DNA of 64,000 bases from Methylobacterium sp. PvR107 (GCF_017833295.1 NZ_JAFIBW010000001.1:5642001-5706000), one strand, 5' to 3'; positions 8,053-17,563 are shown, numbered from the stretch's first letter. A program made the numbers and translations. Notes: generated by a model not told the origin, from the sequence alone.

Positions 8053-8490
8053 TTGGTTGCGGCTTACAGCCCGGCGATGTTCGGGCTCGGCGGCGCCACC
8101 ATCGGCGCCATGGCGTCGTTCGCGACGACATGGATGACGCATCGAAGCCAGTTCCAGGACAAGAGGCGCGAAACGGAACGAGCGCGTCGGATCGATCTGT
8201 TCAACGACTTCACCACGGAAGCGGTCCGTCTCTACGGCGATGCACTCAGCCATGAACGGGACGATATCGGCGATCTGGTCATGCTGTACGCTCTGCTGAC
8301 GAAGATGCAGCGGACCGCCTCGCCGGCAACGATCCACGCGGCGGACGCCGTCATCGACCCGATCGTAGACGCCTATCGCGCTCCCCATCGGAGCTTGCAC
8401 GACATCCATGAGCTTGCGCGAGACGGGAAGCTGAACTTCCTGACCGATTTCGGGACGACCTGCCGATTGGATCTGCAGGCGCCGCTGTAG
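8053..8490 (+). CDS. Membrane-anchored protein of unknown function
   Basis: A 145-residue protein beginning at TTG 8053; the start is set by a perfect AGGAGG site five bases upstream, just after the exporter stop. Residues ~8-27 form one membrane helix (MFGLGGATIGAMASFATTWM), followed by a charged helical cytoplasmic region (FQDKRRETERARRIDLFNDF) that looks like a coiled coil. No catalytic motif is visible. Nine bases separate it from the exporter stop, so translation coupling is likely and a role in exporter assembly or regulation is plausible but unproven. Confidence 0.65.
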   Translation: MVAAYSPAMFGLGGATIGAMASFATTWMTHRSQFQDKRRETERARRIDLFNDFTTEAVRLYGDALSHERDDIGDLVMLYALLTKMQRTASPATIHAADAVIDPIVDAYRAPHRSLHDIHELARDGKLNFLTDFGTTCRLDLQAPL

Positions 8491-8710
8491 GATGATGAAC
8501 CGCACCCTGGCCTGACCGGACAGGCGGCATGAACGCTGCCTGGTGCCGGGCGGCCAAGCGCTCCGGCATCGCGCGCATCCTGGATCGCGCACGGAACGCG
8601 CGGTCCGGCTTGCGGAGCCTGTCGGCCTCCGGGATGCCCAGGTCGATGGACTCCCATGACAGCGGCCTCTGGCTGAGAGTACGACGGCACTGACGCGAAA
8701 AGGAGCAACG

Positions 8711-9538
8711 ATGAGCTTTGTGACCACGGCCGACGGAACGCAGATCTTCTACAAGGATTGGGGGCCGCGGATGGGCCGGCCGGTGGTGTTCAGCCATGGT
8801 TGGCCGTTGTCCTCGGACGCCTTCGAGGACCAGATGATGGCCCTCGCGGACCAAGGCTTCCGCTGCATCGCCCATGACCGGCGCGGGCATGGACGCTCGA
8901 GCCAGACCTGGTCGGGTCACGACATGGACACCTACGCGGCCGATCTCGCGGCCGTCGTCGGGGCCCTCGGCGTGACCAACGCTGTCCATGTCGGCCATTC
9001 GACCGGCGGTGGCGAAGCGTTGCGCTACGTCGCTCAGCACGCGCACGGCCGCGCCTCCAAGCTCGTGCTGATCAGCGCCGTGCCGCCGATCATGGTGCAG
9101 TCGCCAGCCAATCCCGGCGGACTGCCCATGACGGTGTTCGACGACATCCGCGCGGGCGTCGCAGGCGATCGCTCCCAGTTCTTCAAGGACCTCTCCGGTC
9201 CCTTCTACGGCGCCAACCGGGACGGCGCGACGGTCAGCCAGGGCCTGCGCGACTCCTTCTGGCTGCAGGGCATGATGGGCGGGCTGAAGGCCGAGTATGA
9301 CTGCGTCAAGGCCTTCTCGGAGACTGACCAGACCGACGATCTGAAAAGCGTGACGATCCCGACGCTGATCCTTCACGGCGATGACGACCAGATCGTGCCG
9401 ATTGCGGGCGCCGGCGAGCTGCAAGTGAAGCTGGTCAAGGACGCCGAGTTCAGGATCTACCCGGGCGCGCCGCACGGTATGTGCTCGACGCACAAGCATC
9501 AGGTGAATGCGGATCTGATCGCGTTCATAGCCGCTTGA
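8711..9538 (+). CDS. Alpha/beta hydrolase, cofactor-free chloroperoxidase type
   Basis: A 275-residue cytoplasmic enzyme of the non-haem haloperoxidase/esterase group. Visible motifs are the oxyanion segment [10 protein letters not shown] (29-36), nucleophile elbow GHSTGGG with Ser97, acid in HGDDDQIVP (Asp226 region) and His255 in GAPHGM. Members hydrolyse esters and can make peracids that halogenate substrates in vitro; the natural substrate is unknown. Length matches the family (about 275). The ATG at 8711 follows AAAAGGAGCAACG. The neighbours give no pathway clue. The preceding 220 bp contain no supported gene. Confidence 0.9.
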   Translation: MSFVTTADGTQIFYKDWGPRMGRPVVFSHGWPLSSDAFEDQMMALADQGFRCIAHDRRGHGRSSQTWSGHDMDTYAADLAAVVGALGVTNAVHVGHSTGGGEALRYVAQHAHGRASKLVLISAVPPIMVQSPANPGGLPMTVFDDIRAGVAGDRSQFFKDLSGPFYGANRDGATVSQGLRDSFWLQGMMGGLKAEYDCVKAFSETDQTDDLKSVTIPTLILHGDDDQIVPIAGAGELQVKLVKDAEFRIYPGAPHGMCSTHKHQVNADLIAFIAA

Positions 9539-10044
9539 CGGTGGAAGCGCAGCCGATGTTCCTTCGCCGATAGCCAGCGGACATCGTACCGAGAAATCGG
9601 CAGTGCCTGTCGAGCACTGCCGCGATCAAATTTTCCCAGTTTTGCGGTCGGCTCTTGGCGTCCGGATGGCCGGCTTCGGCTGCTGGCTGGCAGGCGCCCA
9701 TATGGGATCGCGCGTGTCTGCGGGCTGCACCTGCCGAGCCGGATTTTCGGCTTTGCGCCCATCCCGGTCATTCAGCCTGTTTCGAGAACGCTCCGCAGCG
9801 GACATCCCATCCGCGAAGATTCCAGGCCGGAGAAGCTCCTACACGGTGAAGATTTTCGCGCCTTCCACCTTTCGCCGCGCGCAGGCCGCGGCACCGGTCA
9901 GGCTGGCGCCGACCGCGAAGGTCCCGCCATCGACCAAACGCTCGCCGATGCGGTGCTGCACAGTGATCCTGAACGCCGCTCGAGGTCGGTCGTCCCGAGC
10001 GCCCGCGCTTCGTCCGGCAGCAGCCACGCTTCACAGCCCCCCCC
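9539..10044. other. Gene-free stretch between convergent genes
   Basis: Open frames here are arginine-rich artefacts. The 19-mer GCGCCCATCCCGGTCATTC (around 9756) recurs in the gene-free region near 18739. I see no RNA gene. Confidence 0.4.
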
Positions 10045-11280
10045 TCACGGGCTGGTCGGCACCACGGCCCCGACGCTTGCCGCCCGACCCTTCAGCCTTG
10101 CGGCGGCCGCCGCGTAGCCTCCGCCAGCGCCATCGATGAAGTGCATGTGCCCGCTGCCGGGCACCGGAGGGCTGATGCAGGTCAACTGCGCAGCCAATTG
10201 CCGTTCCAGCCCGAAATGGCAGATCCCCCGTGCCTCTGCGCCGGCGAGCTGCGCCTCCAGCTGATCCGCGAAGGCCTCTGTGCAGTCCAGCGTCATCCGC
10301 AGCGCATCATCGTATTTGCGGAAGTCCGTATTCCCGACGATCTCGTGCCGAAGCGCGGCCGGATCGAACGCTCCCACCCGCAAGCCCGTGCGGTAGATCA
10401 GGTATTCGGGAATCGATCGTGCCACGAGGCGAAGCTTGCGCCAGAGGCGGCTCCGACGGGAGCCCGGCATGGCGCGCAGTTCAAGATCCAGCCCCGCCCA
10501 CGGTCCGTGCATCTGCGGTCCCTCATCCTGCATCGGACGTGCGACCTCGGCACTGATCTCCACATTGTGCAGGATCTCTTGCACGAGTTGCCGGAAGGCC
10601 GGCGCGTCGCCACTGTGCTGCGGCACGAGCATGAGCGAGAGCATCAGCGCGTGGCGGGGACGGATTGCCTGCCAGCGGCAGGAGAGGCCGGTCAGGTCAG
10701 GCTGGCTGCCGGGCTCAGCCGGTGCGACGGCATAGTCGCCGGCCTTCATGGCGGCCTCTGCCCAGGGCAGGCCGCCTCCGCTGAACATGGCATAGGAAAC
10801 GTGAGCACTGGGCGCGTAGCGCGCGACGCGCACGTCGAGCCCGCGATCGCGCACGGCTGAGACCGGTACCAGAGCGGTGCGCAGCTCGAGCTGCAGCGCC
10901 TCACGGACCCAGACGGCCGTTGCGGCCAGCGCTTCTCTGGCGGCGTCCACGTCTTCCGGGGCAATCGCGAAGCTTGCCCCGTCGCCGGCGAAGACGAACG
11001 GGAACGCGCGCCGGCCGAGAGCATTCGAAACGGCCGCGATGATGGCTGCGCCGGCCGCATTGACCGCCTTGTAGCGGCCGAGCCCGATCTGTTGCTGAGA
11101 GCCGACGACATCGGTCACACCCAGCCACCAAGTCGTGGGAAGAGGCCGATAGAGGCCTGGATCCATGAGGCTGGAGAAGGCGGTGAACCGGGGCAGGCTC
11201 GCGTAGAAATCAGGGGTCGTGCGGCCCATTGCGGGTTCGATTGGCTCCTCTGCACGTCCCGATGTCCTCGTCGCCGCCAT
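10045..11280 (-). CDS. DUF3095 protein (nucleotide-cyclase-related)
   Basis: A 411-residue protein matching DUF3095: an N-terminal FYASLPRFTAFSSLMDPGLY segment, a cyclase-like block (GLGRYKAVNAAGAAIIAAV, FPFVFAGDGASFAI) and a conserved C-terminal region with DFRKYDDALRMTLDCT. The family is distantly related to class III cyclases but its activity is undefined; the GDG motif is kept here. ATG 11280 is preferred because GGGGAG lies upstream; an ATG at 11298 is also possible. No signal or membrane helix. It lies 360 bp from the next minus-strand gene and seems to be transcribed alone. Confidence 0.8.
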   Translation of the reverse strand: MAATRTSGRAEEPIEPAMGRTTPDFYASLPRFTAFSSLMDPGLYRPLPTTWWLGVTDVVGSQQQIGLGRYKAVNAAGAAIIAAVSNALGRRAFPFVFAGDGASFAIAPEDVDAAREALAATAVWVREALQLELRTALVPVSAVRDRGLDVRVARYAPSAHVSYAMFSGGGLPWAEAAMKAGDYAVAPAEPGSQPDLTGLSCRWQAIRPRHALMLSLMLVPQHSGDAPAFRQLVQEILHNVEISAEVARPMQDEGPQMHGPWAGLDLELRAMPGSRRSRLWRKLRLVARSIPEYLIYRTGLRVGAFDPAALRHEIVGNTDFRKYDDALRMTLDCTEAFADQLEAQLAGAEARGICHFGLERQLAAQLTCISPPVPGSGHMHFIDGAGGGYAAAAARLKGRAASVGAVVPTSP

Positions 11281-11637
11281 CGCCCCGCTCCCCGGCACAG
11301 CCTCGGACGCGCGGCGCGCCCGGAACCCGGCACCGACATCATCCTTGGTGGGACCACCATCACCACGGTCGCGTGCACGCCTTCAAGCGAACGCGCTACG
11401 GCGGCGACAAACTGACGACCGCTCCGCGCTGCCGCTCGGCTCATGTCTAATGCGGTTGCGGTTTGAATTTCGATATTCGGGCGGCGTCTTCGGGACGAAT
11501 GGGTCCGTGGTGCCGGCTCCCATCCCGTCGTCACGACAAGCTTTGGTGTGACGACGTCGGCCAACCGGCCGCCGCTGCGGGTGCAGCGGCGGCCGATCGC
11601 GCACCGGGGCCTCAATCAGCCGAAGACGGATGCTCCG
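11281..11637. other. Gene-free stretch
   Basis: Probably holds the DUF3095 promoter and the end region of the His/Gly-rich gene. I see no supported coding frame, repeat or RNA. Confidence 0.35.
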
Positions 11638-11982
11638 TCAGCTGCAGACGCGCTCGTGTCCGAAGAACAGGGGGTTGTAGACGACGCGGCAATCCCTGAA
11701 ATCCGAGCTGAGGAAGTAGCCACCCGTGGGATAATTCCAGTCGAACCCGCCGAAGTGCCGACGGTAGCCACGGTGGTGGAAGTATCGATGGTGGCCGAAC
11801 CCGCCGTCCCCGAAGCGGCCGTACCCGAATCCGCGATGGCCGAAGCCGCCGTGATGGCCGAAGCCGCCGTGACCAAACCCGCCGTGACCGAACCCGCGGG
11901 CATCGGCGCTGGCGGCACCGCCCGCCAGTGTCGCGAGCGCGAGACCTGCGACCATCATCGTCCTCGTCGAAGTCGTCTTCAT
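11638..11982 (-). CDS. Exported Gly/His-rich protein
   Basis: A 114-residue protein with a signal peptide (about residues 1-28, ending ASADA) and a mature part made of GFGHGGFGHGGFGHH-type repeats, then an aromatic C-terminus with two Cys. The His density suggests binding of divalent metals or a structural surface role. The start at 11982 is set by GGGAG eight bases upstream; the frame extends further but reads as noise. Such proteins are frequent in Methylobacterium and are not characterised. It is about 100 bp from the end of the cyclase gene on the same strand. Confidence 0.65.
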   Translation of the reverse strand: MKTTSTRTMMVAGLALATLAGGAASADARGFGHGGFGHGGFGHHGGFGHRGFGYGRFGDGGFGHHRYFHHRGYRRHFGGFDWNYPTGGYFLSSDFRDCRVVYNPLFFGHERVCS

Positions 11983-12082
11983 CGTGCTTCTCCCTGTTGG
12001 GGTGACAGCACTCTGCGCCCGACGATGGCCGGCCGCTGTGACCGCGGTCACAGAGGCCCGGAAACGCGGCGTGGCGCGGGAT

Positions 12083-13972
12083 CTATGGCAGCCGCGCAGG
12101 TTCGCGCGTCAACCAAACCGCGATGGGTTGGGACCGTCCGCGGATGGAAGCCGTCCGCCGCTCGTCGAAGAGGCCGGCCGGCTCAACGATGCCGGCAGCC
12201 GTCAGGAGATCGGCGCTGACGGCGAGGCGGGCCTTGGCCTCCGACGCCACGGCCAGCAGGCGGCTCGCGACGTTGACGGTATCACCCGTCGCCGTGACCT
12301 GCTGATTGGTGTCGCTGCCGAGGCGCGAGAGGATCGCCGGTCCGGAATGCGCGCCGATCCGCACGTCGAGCGCCCGTCCGGCGCCTGCCAGTTCGGGATC
12401 GCGCGCGATCCAGTCGCGGGTCCGGACGATGAGATCGCTGGCCGCCCGCACGGCGTTTTCCGCCTGCGCCGGATCGGGGTCCAGGGCGCCGAACACGACC
12501 ATCGCGCCGTCGCCCATGAAGTTGACGACGAGGCCTTTGTGCGACGAGGCGGTCTCGTCCACGAGATCGTGGAACGTCTTGAGGAGGGCGCGGGTGCGGA
12601 CCGGGCCCAGTCGCTCACTCTGGCCGGTGAAGCCGGTCAGATCGATGAAGAGCACCGGGATCTCGCGCGTGAGGGGTGCAGCCAGATAGGTCGGGTCCCA
12701 GGCGAGCCGTTCCGCGAGCGCGGCGGGTTGAAGTCGGCGCAGGGTCTGCTCCGATCGCGCGAGCCTCAGGCCCTGGCGGCGATCCAGCGTCTGGCGGGCC
12801 ACCGCGCACAGGAGCGTCGGCAGGCCAGCGGCTGCGAGCGGCAGGGCGGCGCTCATCCAGATGCCCTGGCTGAAGGCGACGGTGCCCAGAGCGAACCAGG
12901 CGGCCAGGAGGAGGAGCACGAGGATGGCTGCTGGGAGCGGTGGGGCCAGCGCGATCAGGAGCACGGCAGCGCCCGCGAGAATCACGGCCGCCACCCCGTC
13001 GAGCCGCCGAACGCGCGCATCGCGCACGAGTCCGTCGCCCGCGGTCAGATGGGCGATGCCGGTCGCCAGCAGTTCGACGCCGGGCATCACGGGATCGAAC
13101 GCCGTCGCAAAGGTGTCGCTGCCCCCGAGTGCCGTCGCGCCGATCACCACGACACGGTCCGCCAGAGCGGCGACGGGTGCCGTCCCATCGAGAAGTGCGG
13201 CGGCGCTCAAGGTCTGGATCGTGCGGCGCGGTCCGTAAGGACGGAGCGGAAGATGATAGCCGAGGTCGAGCCGGATGACGGTTGGCCCGATCCGTACCTG
13301 TCCGTCGCGCAGAACCGGATCGCTTCGGGCCGCCAGGGCCGCTGTGCGCAGGACGAAATGGGCCGCAACGCCGTTGTCCGCCCTGGCAACGAGAGGAAGG
13401 TGCCGCGGAACGCCGGCGGCGTCCTCGGACAGGTTGACGAGTCCCGTCAGCGCGGCCGCGCCGATCACCGGGATCGGGCGATGCACGGCGGTGGCGACCG
13501 GGATGCCCCCTTCGTTCGTGGCCTCGTCGAAGACGGCTGCCGCCGCCAGGACGGCGGGCACCTTGCGGAGGGCGGCGGCGAGGGCATGATCCGCCTCGGG
13601 CTGGCGCCCGTCTTCGAGGAACAGGACATCGACGGCGAGCGCACGGGGGCGGGCCGCGGCGATCGTTTCGATCAGCCGCGCCATCGTCGTGCGCGAGATG
13701 GGAAAGCCTCCTTCCCGGCGGACGATTTCGTCGTCGATGGCGACGATCGCGACATCTTTGGGCGGCGTGCGTGGACCGGCCAGGCGCATGCGCAGGTCCG
13801 TCGCCGCCGCCTCCAGGTAATCGAGGGGCGTTGCCCGTCCGGCGATGTGCAGGTGCGCGAGCCAGCCGCTCCACCCCAGCGCGGCCACGAACATGAGGAG
13901 GGCGAAGCGTCGCTTGGTCCGCCCGGGGCGCGAGATCGATTCAAGCCCCGGCACCAGACCCGCGGCTCTCAC
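12083..13972 (-). CDS. CHASE2-domain class III adenylate/guanylate cyclase
   Basis: A 629-residue membrane enzyme. Order: one N-terminal helix (~23-40), extracytoplasmic CHASE2 sensor (~55-330, with IVAIDDEIVRREGGFPISR and LFLEDGRQPEADHALA), three clustered helices (~340-420), then a class III cyclase domain (~455-600) with FIDLTGFTGQSE supplying the metal Asp, FMGDGAMVVFG the second metal Asp, and TGDTVNVASRLL. GTG 13972 is chosen because it overlaps the stop of the FecR-like gene by four bases (GTGA), the mark of a coupled operon; an in-frame ATG at 14017 is the alternative. The product, cAMP or cGMP, could be read by the Crp-like protein encoded first in the operon. Confidence 0.85.
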   Translation of the reverse strand: MRAAGLVPGLESISRPGRTKRRFALLMFVAALGWSGWLAHLHIAGRATPLDYLEAAATDLRMRLAGPRTPPKDVAIVAIDDEIVRREGGFPISRTTMARLIETIAAARPRALAVDVLFLEDGRQPEADHALAAALRKVPAVLAAAAVFDEATNEGGIPVATAVHRPIPVIGAAALTGLVNLSEDAAGVPRHLPLVARADNGVAAHFVLRTAALAARSDPVLRDGQVRIGPTVIRLDLGYHLPLRPYGPRRTIQTLSAAALLDGTAPVAALADRVVVIGATALGGSDTFATAFDPVMPGVELLATGIAHLTAGDGLVRDARVRRLDGVAAVILAGAAVLLIALAPPLPAAILVLLLLAAWFALGTVAFSQGIWMSAALPLAAAGLPTLLCAVARQTLDRRQGLRLARSEQTLRRLQPAALAERLAWDPTYLAAPLTREIPVLFIDLTGFTGQSERLGPVRTRALLKTFHDLVDETASSHKGLVVNFMGDGAMVVFGALDPDPAQAENAVRAASDLIVRTRDWIARDPELAGAGRALDVRIGAHSGPAILSRLGSDTNQQVTATGDTVNVASRLLAVASEAKARLAVSADLLTAAGIVEPAGLFDERRTASIRGRSQPIAVWLTREPARLP

Positions 13973-14490
13973 CGCCCGAAGCGCTCGAGCAGGCTTCTGA
14001 CGCGCTCCTGCGGCCACCGTCGCACGTCCAGGGGGGCCTGATCCTCACCGACATCGACGCCTTCACCCGGGCCGAGCGTGACGGACACGGCCGGGGTGCT
14101 CCGGCGCGCGACGGCGACGCGGCCTCGAGCCACGAAAACTGCCGTCTTGGCGGTAGTCACATCGACGGCGTAGATCGTGCCGCGCACGGAGGCAATCGCG
14201 TGGGGGGTGAGGATCTGGAAGCCGCCCCGGCGCGTGTTCGAGCGCGGCGGCAGGGTCACGAGTACGGCGCTGCCGCCGATCTCCGCTCCCTCGAGCTGCC
14301 CGTCGCCGTCCCGATCCACCGGCCGTAACGTGGCCGCTCGCTCGGCTTCGAGCGTGAGACCGTCGGTGCATCGCAGGATCCGCAGAGGCGGGTCGAAGCG
14401 GGTCGTTTCCGTGCAGCGCGTCTGGGCATGGACGGAGACCGGGACGACGACGGCCGCGCATGCGGTCACGACGCGCGCGAGATTCCTCAT
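13969..14490 (-). CDS. FecR-domain exported protein with an EF-hand loop
   Basis: A 173-residue protein with a signal peptide (cleavage near VHAQ, residue ~23). Residues 59-70 (DRDGDGQLEGAE) match the calcium-binding EF-hand loop at all key positions. Residues ~85-150 resemble the FecR sensor domain (TPHAIASVRGTIYAVDV, GRVAVARRSTPAV, VTLGPGEGVDVG). FecR-like proteins of this secreted type often sit beside CHASE2 cyclases and may modulate them from the periplasm. It lies between the Crp-like gene (22-bp gap) and the cyclase (4-bp overlap). Whether calcium is bound is untested. Confidence 0.75.
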   Translation of the reverse strand: MRNLARVVTACAAVVVPVSVHAQTRCTETTRFDPPLRILRCTDGLTLEAERAATLRPVDRDGDGQLEGAEIGGSAVLVTLPPRSNTRRGGFQILTPHAIASVRGTIYAVDVTTAKTAVFVARGRVAVARRSTPAVSVTLGPGEGVDVGEDQAPLDVRRWPQERVRSLLERFGR

Positions 14491-14512
14491 GTGGTGGATC
14501 CCTTCTGCCGCC

Positions 14513-15193
14513 TCAGATCCGTGAGGGCGCGCCGAGGGCCGCCAGACGCGGCGCGACCTTCACACGCACGCGTGAGCGCCCAAGATCGATGATGCCGGAT
14601 CGACGCCAATCCTGAAGGACGCGATTGACGCTTTCCCGCGCCGCGCCAACGTAAGCGGCGAGCTCTTGCTGTGTCACCTGGATTTCGGCGCCGTAATCCT
14701 CGGACAGCATAACCAGACGCCGCGCCAGCCGGGCATCGAGGGGAAGGAGCGTAGCCTCCTCCATGCGCTCGCTCATCCAGCGCAACCGTCGGCACAGGAA
14801 GCCGATGATCCGCGCCGCCAGGGTCGCGTCGTGCGCCAGGAGTTCGAGGAAGTCCCGCCGGTCGATGACGAAGAGATCCGTCGCCTCGAGCGCGATGGCC
14901 TCTGCGGTGCGGGCATGGCCATCGAGCAGGGCGATCTCGCCGAAGACATCGCCCGGGCCGAGGAGGTTGAGCGTCACGGACCGGCCGTCCTCGGTGCCGG
15001 TGGCGATGCGGATCTGCCCGCGACGGATCGCGTAGAGGGCATCGCCTGGATCCCCCTTCTGGAAGAGGATCTCGTGACGCGCAACGCTGCGCATCCGGCA
15101 AAGGCCGGCGATGGCTTGAAGAGCGTCTTGGCCCAGCTCGGCGAAGAACGCGTTGGCGGCCAGGAGCCCGACAAGCCTGTTCGGCGCGCTCAC
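14513..15193 (-). CDS. Crp-family cyclic-nucleotide-dependent regulator
   Basis: A 226-residue regulator with an N-terminal cyclic-nucleotide-binding domain (residues ~15-125: ILFQKGDPGDALYAIRRGQI; FGEIALLDGHARTAEAIA with the phosphate-binding Glu and Arg present) and a C-terminal winged helix (VTQQELAAYVGAARESVNRV, ~170-190). Unlike the Crp/Fnr protein at 2905, its pocket keeps the FGE...RTA signature expected for cAMP or cGMP. It is first in a three-gene operon with the FecR-like and cyclase genes, so the enzyme and effector of one signal pathway appear together. Confidence 0.85.
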   Translation of the reverse strand: MSAPNRLVGLLAANAFFAELGQDALQAIAGLCRMRSVARHEILFQKGDPGDALYAIRRGQIRIATGTEDGRSVTLNLLGPGDVFGEIALLDGHARTAEAIALEATDLFVIDRRDFLELLAHDATLAARIIGFLCRRLRWMSERMEEATLLPLDARLARRLVMLSEDYGAEIQVTQQELAAYVGAARESVNRVLQDWRRSGIIDLGRSRVRVKVAPRLAALGAPSRI

Positions 15194-15688
15194 GACATCC
15201 TCTCTCGACTGCGCCGACCCAGGCTCGTGTGCGCTCCGCAGAGTTCTCCGCGGCGCAGCCTGGTGTCAGCATGATGCCGCACCGTGTCGCCTCTGACCGG
15301 TGGGCGGGTCCGTGACAAAACTCACAGCCCGGCTGGCCACGCCGTCCCACGAGGACCGGCTATCGGCTATCGGCCAGCGATCGGCGTATGGCCGCCACCG
15401 CCGCTCGGGGAGACGCGATGCGAGCCGCCCGCCGAACCTCCGGACGGGCCTGCTATGTCGGAGCTTTCCACAGCCGGGATGCGGCTGTGACCGAGGGATC
15501 GGTTCGCCCCGAGGCTTTGCAGAAGGCCGGACCAAGACGCATCTCCGTCCGCAAGATCGACGACAATGGCGTGGGGGTGAACCGAGCCTATCACGAGAAG
15601 CGCGGCATGCAGGTCCGCGAAGATCTCCGTAACGCATTCGGGAGCCGAAGCGAACAGGCCCTCGTGAACTTCATCCCGCGCTTCCAAT
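15194..15688. other. Divergent intergenic region
   Basis: Lies between the minus-strand signalling operon and the plus-strand oxidoreductase, so it should hold both promoters. Minus-strand frames (to 15810) and the long upward extension of the oxidoreductase frame do not look like protein. Nothing else is supported. Confidence 0.35.
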
Positions 15689-15847
15689 GTGACGTCGATC
15701 ACAGTCGCGGAGGTCGAAGGCATGGAACATCCACCCGAATTCCTGCGGCTCAGGATCATTTTCGCGGGACCCGCCGTGTTGGCGGGACAAATCGTACCGC
15801 TCCTCAGCAACGGCAGCGCAGCAGTAGAAGGATGTTGCCTATCATGA
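15689..15847 (+). CDS. Possible 52-residue ORF coupled to the oxidoreductase
   Basis: GTG 15689 (or ATG 15722, giving 41 residues) opens a frame reading MEHPPEFLRLRIIFAGPAVL then AGQIVPLLSNGSAAVEGC. Its TGA overlaps the ATG of the next gene as ATGA. The overlap and non-random composition suggest translation coupling, but the ribosome site is poor and no family is recognised. Confidence 0.35.
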   Translation: MTSITVAEVEGMEHPPEFLRLRIIFAGPAVLAGQIVPLLSNGSAAVEGCCLS

Positions 15848-17457
15848 GCCAGTCTCGTCGCGAGGACCGCGATTCATCCCGGCGCGCGCAGGAGAACCAG
15901 CAGCGCCTGGTCGCCGACCTGCGCTCGCAATACGATGTCATCATTTGCGGCGCCGGATCCTCGGGCTCGGTCGTGGCGCGGCGCCTCGCGGAAAATCCCG
16001 ACCTGCGCGTGCTGCTGATCGAAGCCGGAGGCAGCGACGATGCCGAGACGGTGCTCGACCCTGCACAATGGCCGGCCAACTTGGGCAGCGAGCGGGATTG
16101 GGGATTTCAGGCGCAGCCGAACCCGCACCTGAACGGTCGTGCCCTGTCGATGTCGATGGGCAAAGGTCTCGGGGGCGGCTCCAGCATCAACGTGATGGTC
16201 TGGGCGCGCGGGCATCGCAGTGACTGGGATTACTTCGCTGCGGAGGCGGGCGATGCCGAGTGGAGTTACGACAGCGTCCTCCAGATCTATCGTCGAATCG
16301 AGAACTGGCAGGGTTCACCGGATCCGCGGTATCGCGGCGAGTCCGGGCCGGTCTGGGTCCAGCCCGCCTCGGATCCCAGCCCCATCGCATACGCGATTCT
16401 CGATGCGGCCCGCGAGGTCGGCATCCCGACCTTCGCGCATCCGAATGGCCAGATGATGGATGGGCCGGGCGGCGCCTCGATTTCGGACATGCTGGTTCGC
16501 GACGGCCGGCGCCAATCGCTTTACCGGGCCTATGTCCACCCTTGGCTCGACCGCCCCAACCTGACGGTCCTCACCGACACGACCGTGCGGCGCGTCCTGA
16601 TCGAGCAGCAGCGCGCGGTCGGCGTCGAAGTGGTCCGCGCCGGGCAGGTCCTGGAGATCAGAGCCCGGGCCGAGGTGGTGCTGTCCCTGGGCGCCATCCA
16701 GACGCCCAAGGTTCTGATGCATTCCGGCATCGGGGACCATGCGGAGCTGACGCGCTTCGGCATCCCGGTGGTGCAGCACCTGCCGGGCGGCGGCCAGAAC
16801 TTTCAGGACCATGTCTCGTTCGGATGCATCTGGGAGTATGCCGAACCCATCGCCCCCCGTAACAGCGGCAGCGAGGCGACCCTGTATTGGACGAGCCGCC
16901 CCGGGCTCGATGCGCCGGACGTGCTCTTCTGCCAGGTCGAATTTCCCGTGCCGAGCGATCGGACCGCGGCGCGCGGTGTGCCGGCGCAGGGCTGGACGAT
17001 GTTCGCCGGTCTGGCGCGCCCGGCGAGCCGCGGCCGGCTTCGGCTGACGAGTACCGATCCCAGAGTGCCGTTGGCGATCGAGGCCAACATGATGTCCGAT
17101 CCCGCGGATCTGACGACGGCCGTCGCCTGCGTGGATCTGTGCCGCGCGCTGGGCAACGCCCAGGCGTTTCGGCCGCATGTCCGCGGAGAGGCCATGCCGG
17201 GCGACATCAGGGGAGACGCACTCGAAGACTTCATCCGTGATGCCGCCGTGACCTACTGGCACCAGAGCTGCACGGCCAAGATGGGCCGCGATGCCATGTC
17301 GGTGGTCGATGCATCGCTGAACGTCTACGGGATCGACGCTCTGCGCATCGCGGATGCTTCGATCATGCCGCGTGTGACGGCGGGAAACACGCAGGCGCCC
17401 TGCGCCATCATCGGAGAGCGGGCGGCACAGATGATCGCTCAGGCGCACGGCCTGTGA
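15844..17457 (+). CDS. GMC-family FAD oxidoreductase (choline dehydrogenase-like)
   Basis: A 537-residue flavoenzyme that probably oxidises an alcohol. The FAD Rossmann motif is YDVIICGAGSSGSVVARRLA (about residue 30) with EAGG after beta-2; GKGLGGGSSINVMVWARGH is GMC signature 1; LSLGAIQTPKVLMHSGIG is signature 2; C-terminal YWHQSCTAKMG carries the active-site His, and ADASIMPRVTAGNTQAPCAI the second. Length fits the family (about 530-560). ATG 15844 is preferred for its overlap with the preceding small ORF; ATG 15833 is in the same region. There is no signal peptide, so a cytoplasmic enzyme is expected; the substrate cannot be told. Confidence 0.9.
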   Translation: MSQSRREDRDSSRRAQENQQRLVADLRSQYDVIICGAGSSGSVVARRLAENPDLRVLLIEAGGSDDAETVLDPAQWPANLGSERDWGFQAQPNPHLNGRALSMSMGKGLGGGSSINVMVWARGHRSDWDYFAAEAGDAEWSYDSVLQIYRRIENWQGSPDPRYRGESGPVWVQPASDPSPIAYAILDAAREVGIPTFAHPNGQMMDGPGGASISDMLVRDGRRQSLYRAYVHPWLDRPNLTVLTDTTVRRVLIEQQRAVGVEVVRAGQVLEIRARAEVVLSLGAIQTPKVLMHSGIGDHAELTRFGIPVVQHLPGGGQNFQDHVSFGCIWEYAEPIAPRNSGSEATLYWTSRPGLDAPDVLFCQVEFPVPSDRTAARGVPAQGWTMFAGLARPASRGRLRLTSTDPRVPLAIEANMMSDPADLTTAVACVDLCRALGNAQAFRPHVRGEAMPGDIRGDALEDFIRDAAVTYWHQSCTAKMGRDAMSVVDASLNVYGIDALRIADASIMPRVTAGNTQAPCAIIGERAAQMIAQAHGL

Positions 17458-17563
17458 TCACCCTGCGGGTCGCGGCCCGGCCGGGTTCCGAGGCTGCCGG
17501 ATCCGGCTCTTCTGCTTCGGGCGCCACGCCGCGTCGTGGTGAAGATCATTCTGGCGGTCGCCG

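Noticed and set aside
8529..8696. 55-residue ORF between the small membrane-protein gene and the hydrolase
   Set aside because: Arg/Ser-rich composition and no ribosome site; nothing supports it as a gene.
9603..10139. 178-residue plus-strand ORF
   Set aside because: Poor composition, overlaps the DUF3095 gene end, and has no ribosome site.
11984..14041. A 685-residue plus-strand frame opposite the CHASE2 cyclase
   Set aside because: Antisense of a clear cyclase; Arg/Gly/Asp-rich noise.
15388..15843. 150-residue N-terminal extension of the GMC oxidoreductase
   Set aside because: The extension lacks protein character, and the FAD motif lies at the normal distance from ATG 15844.
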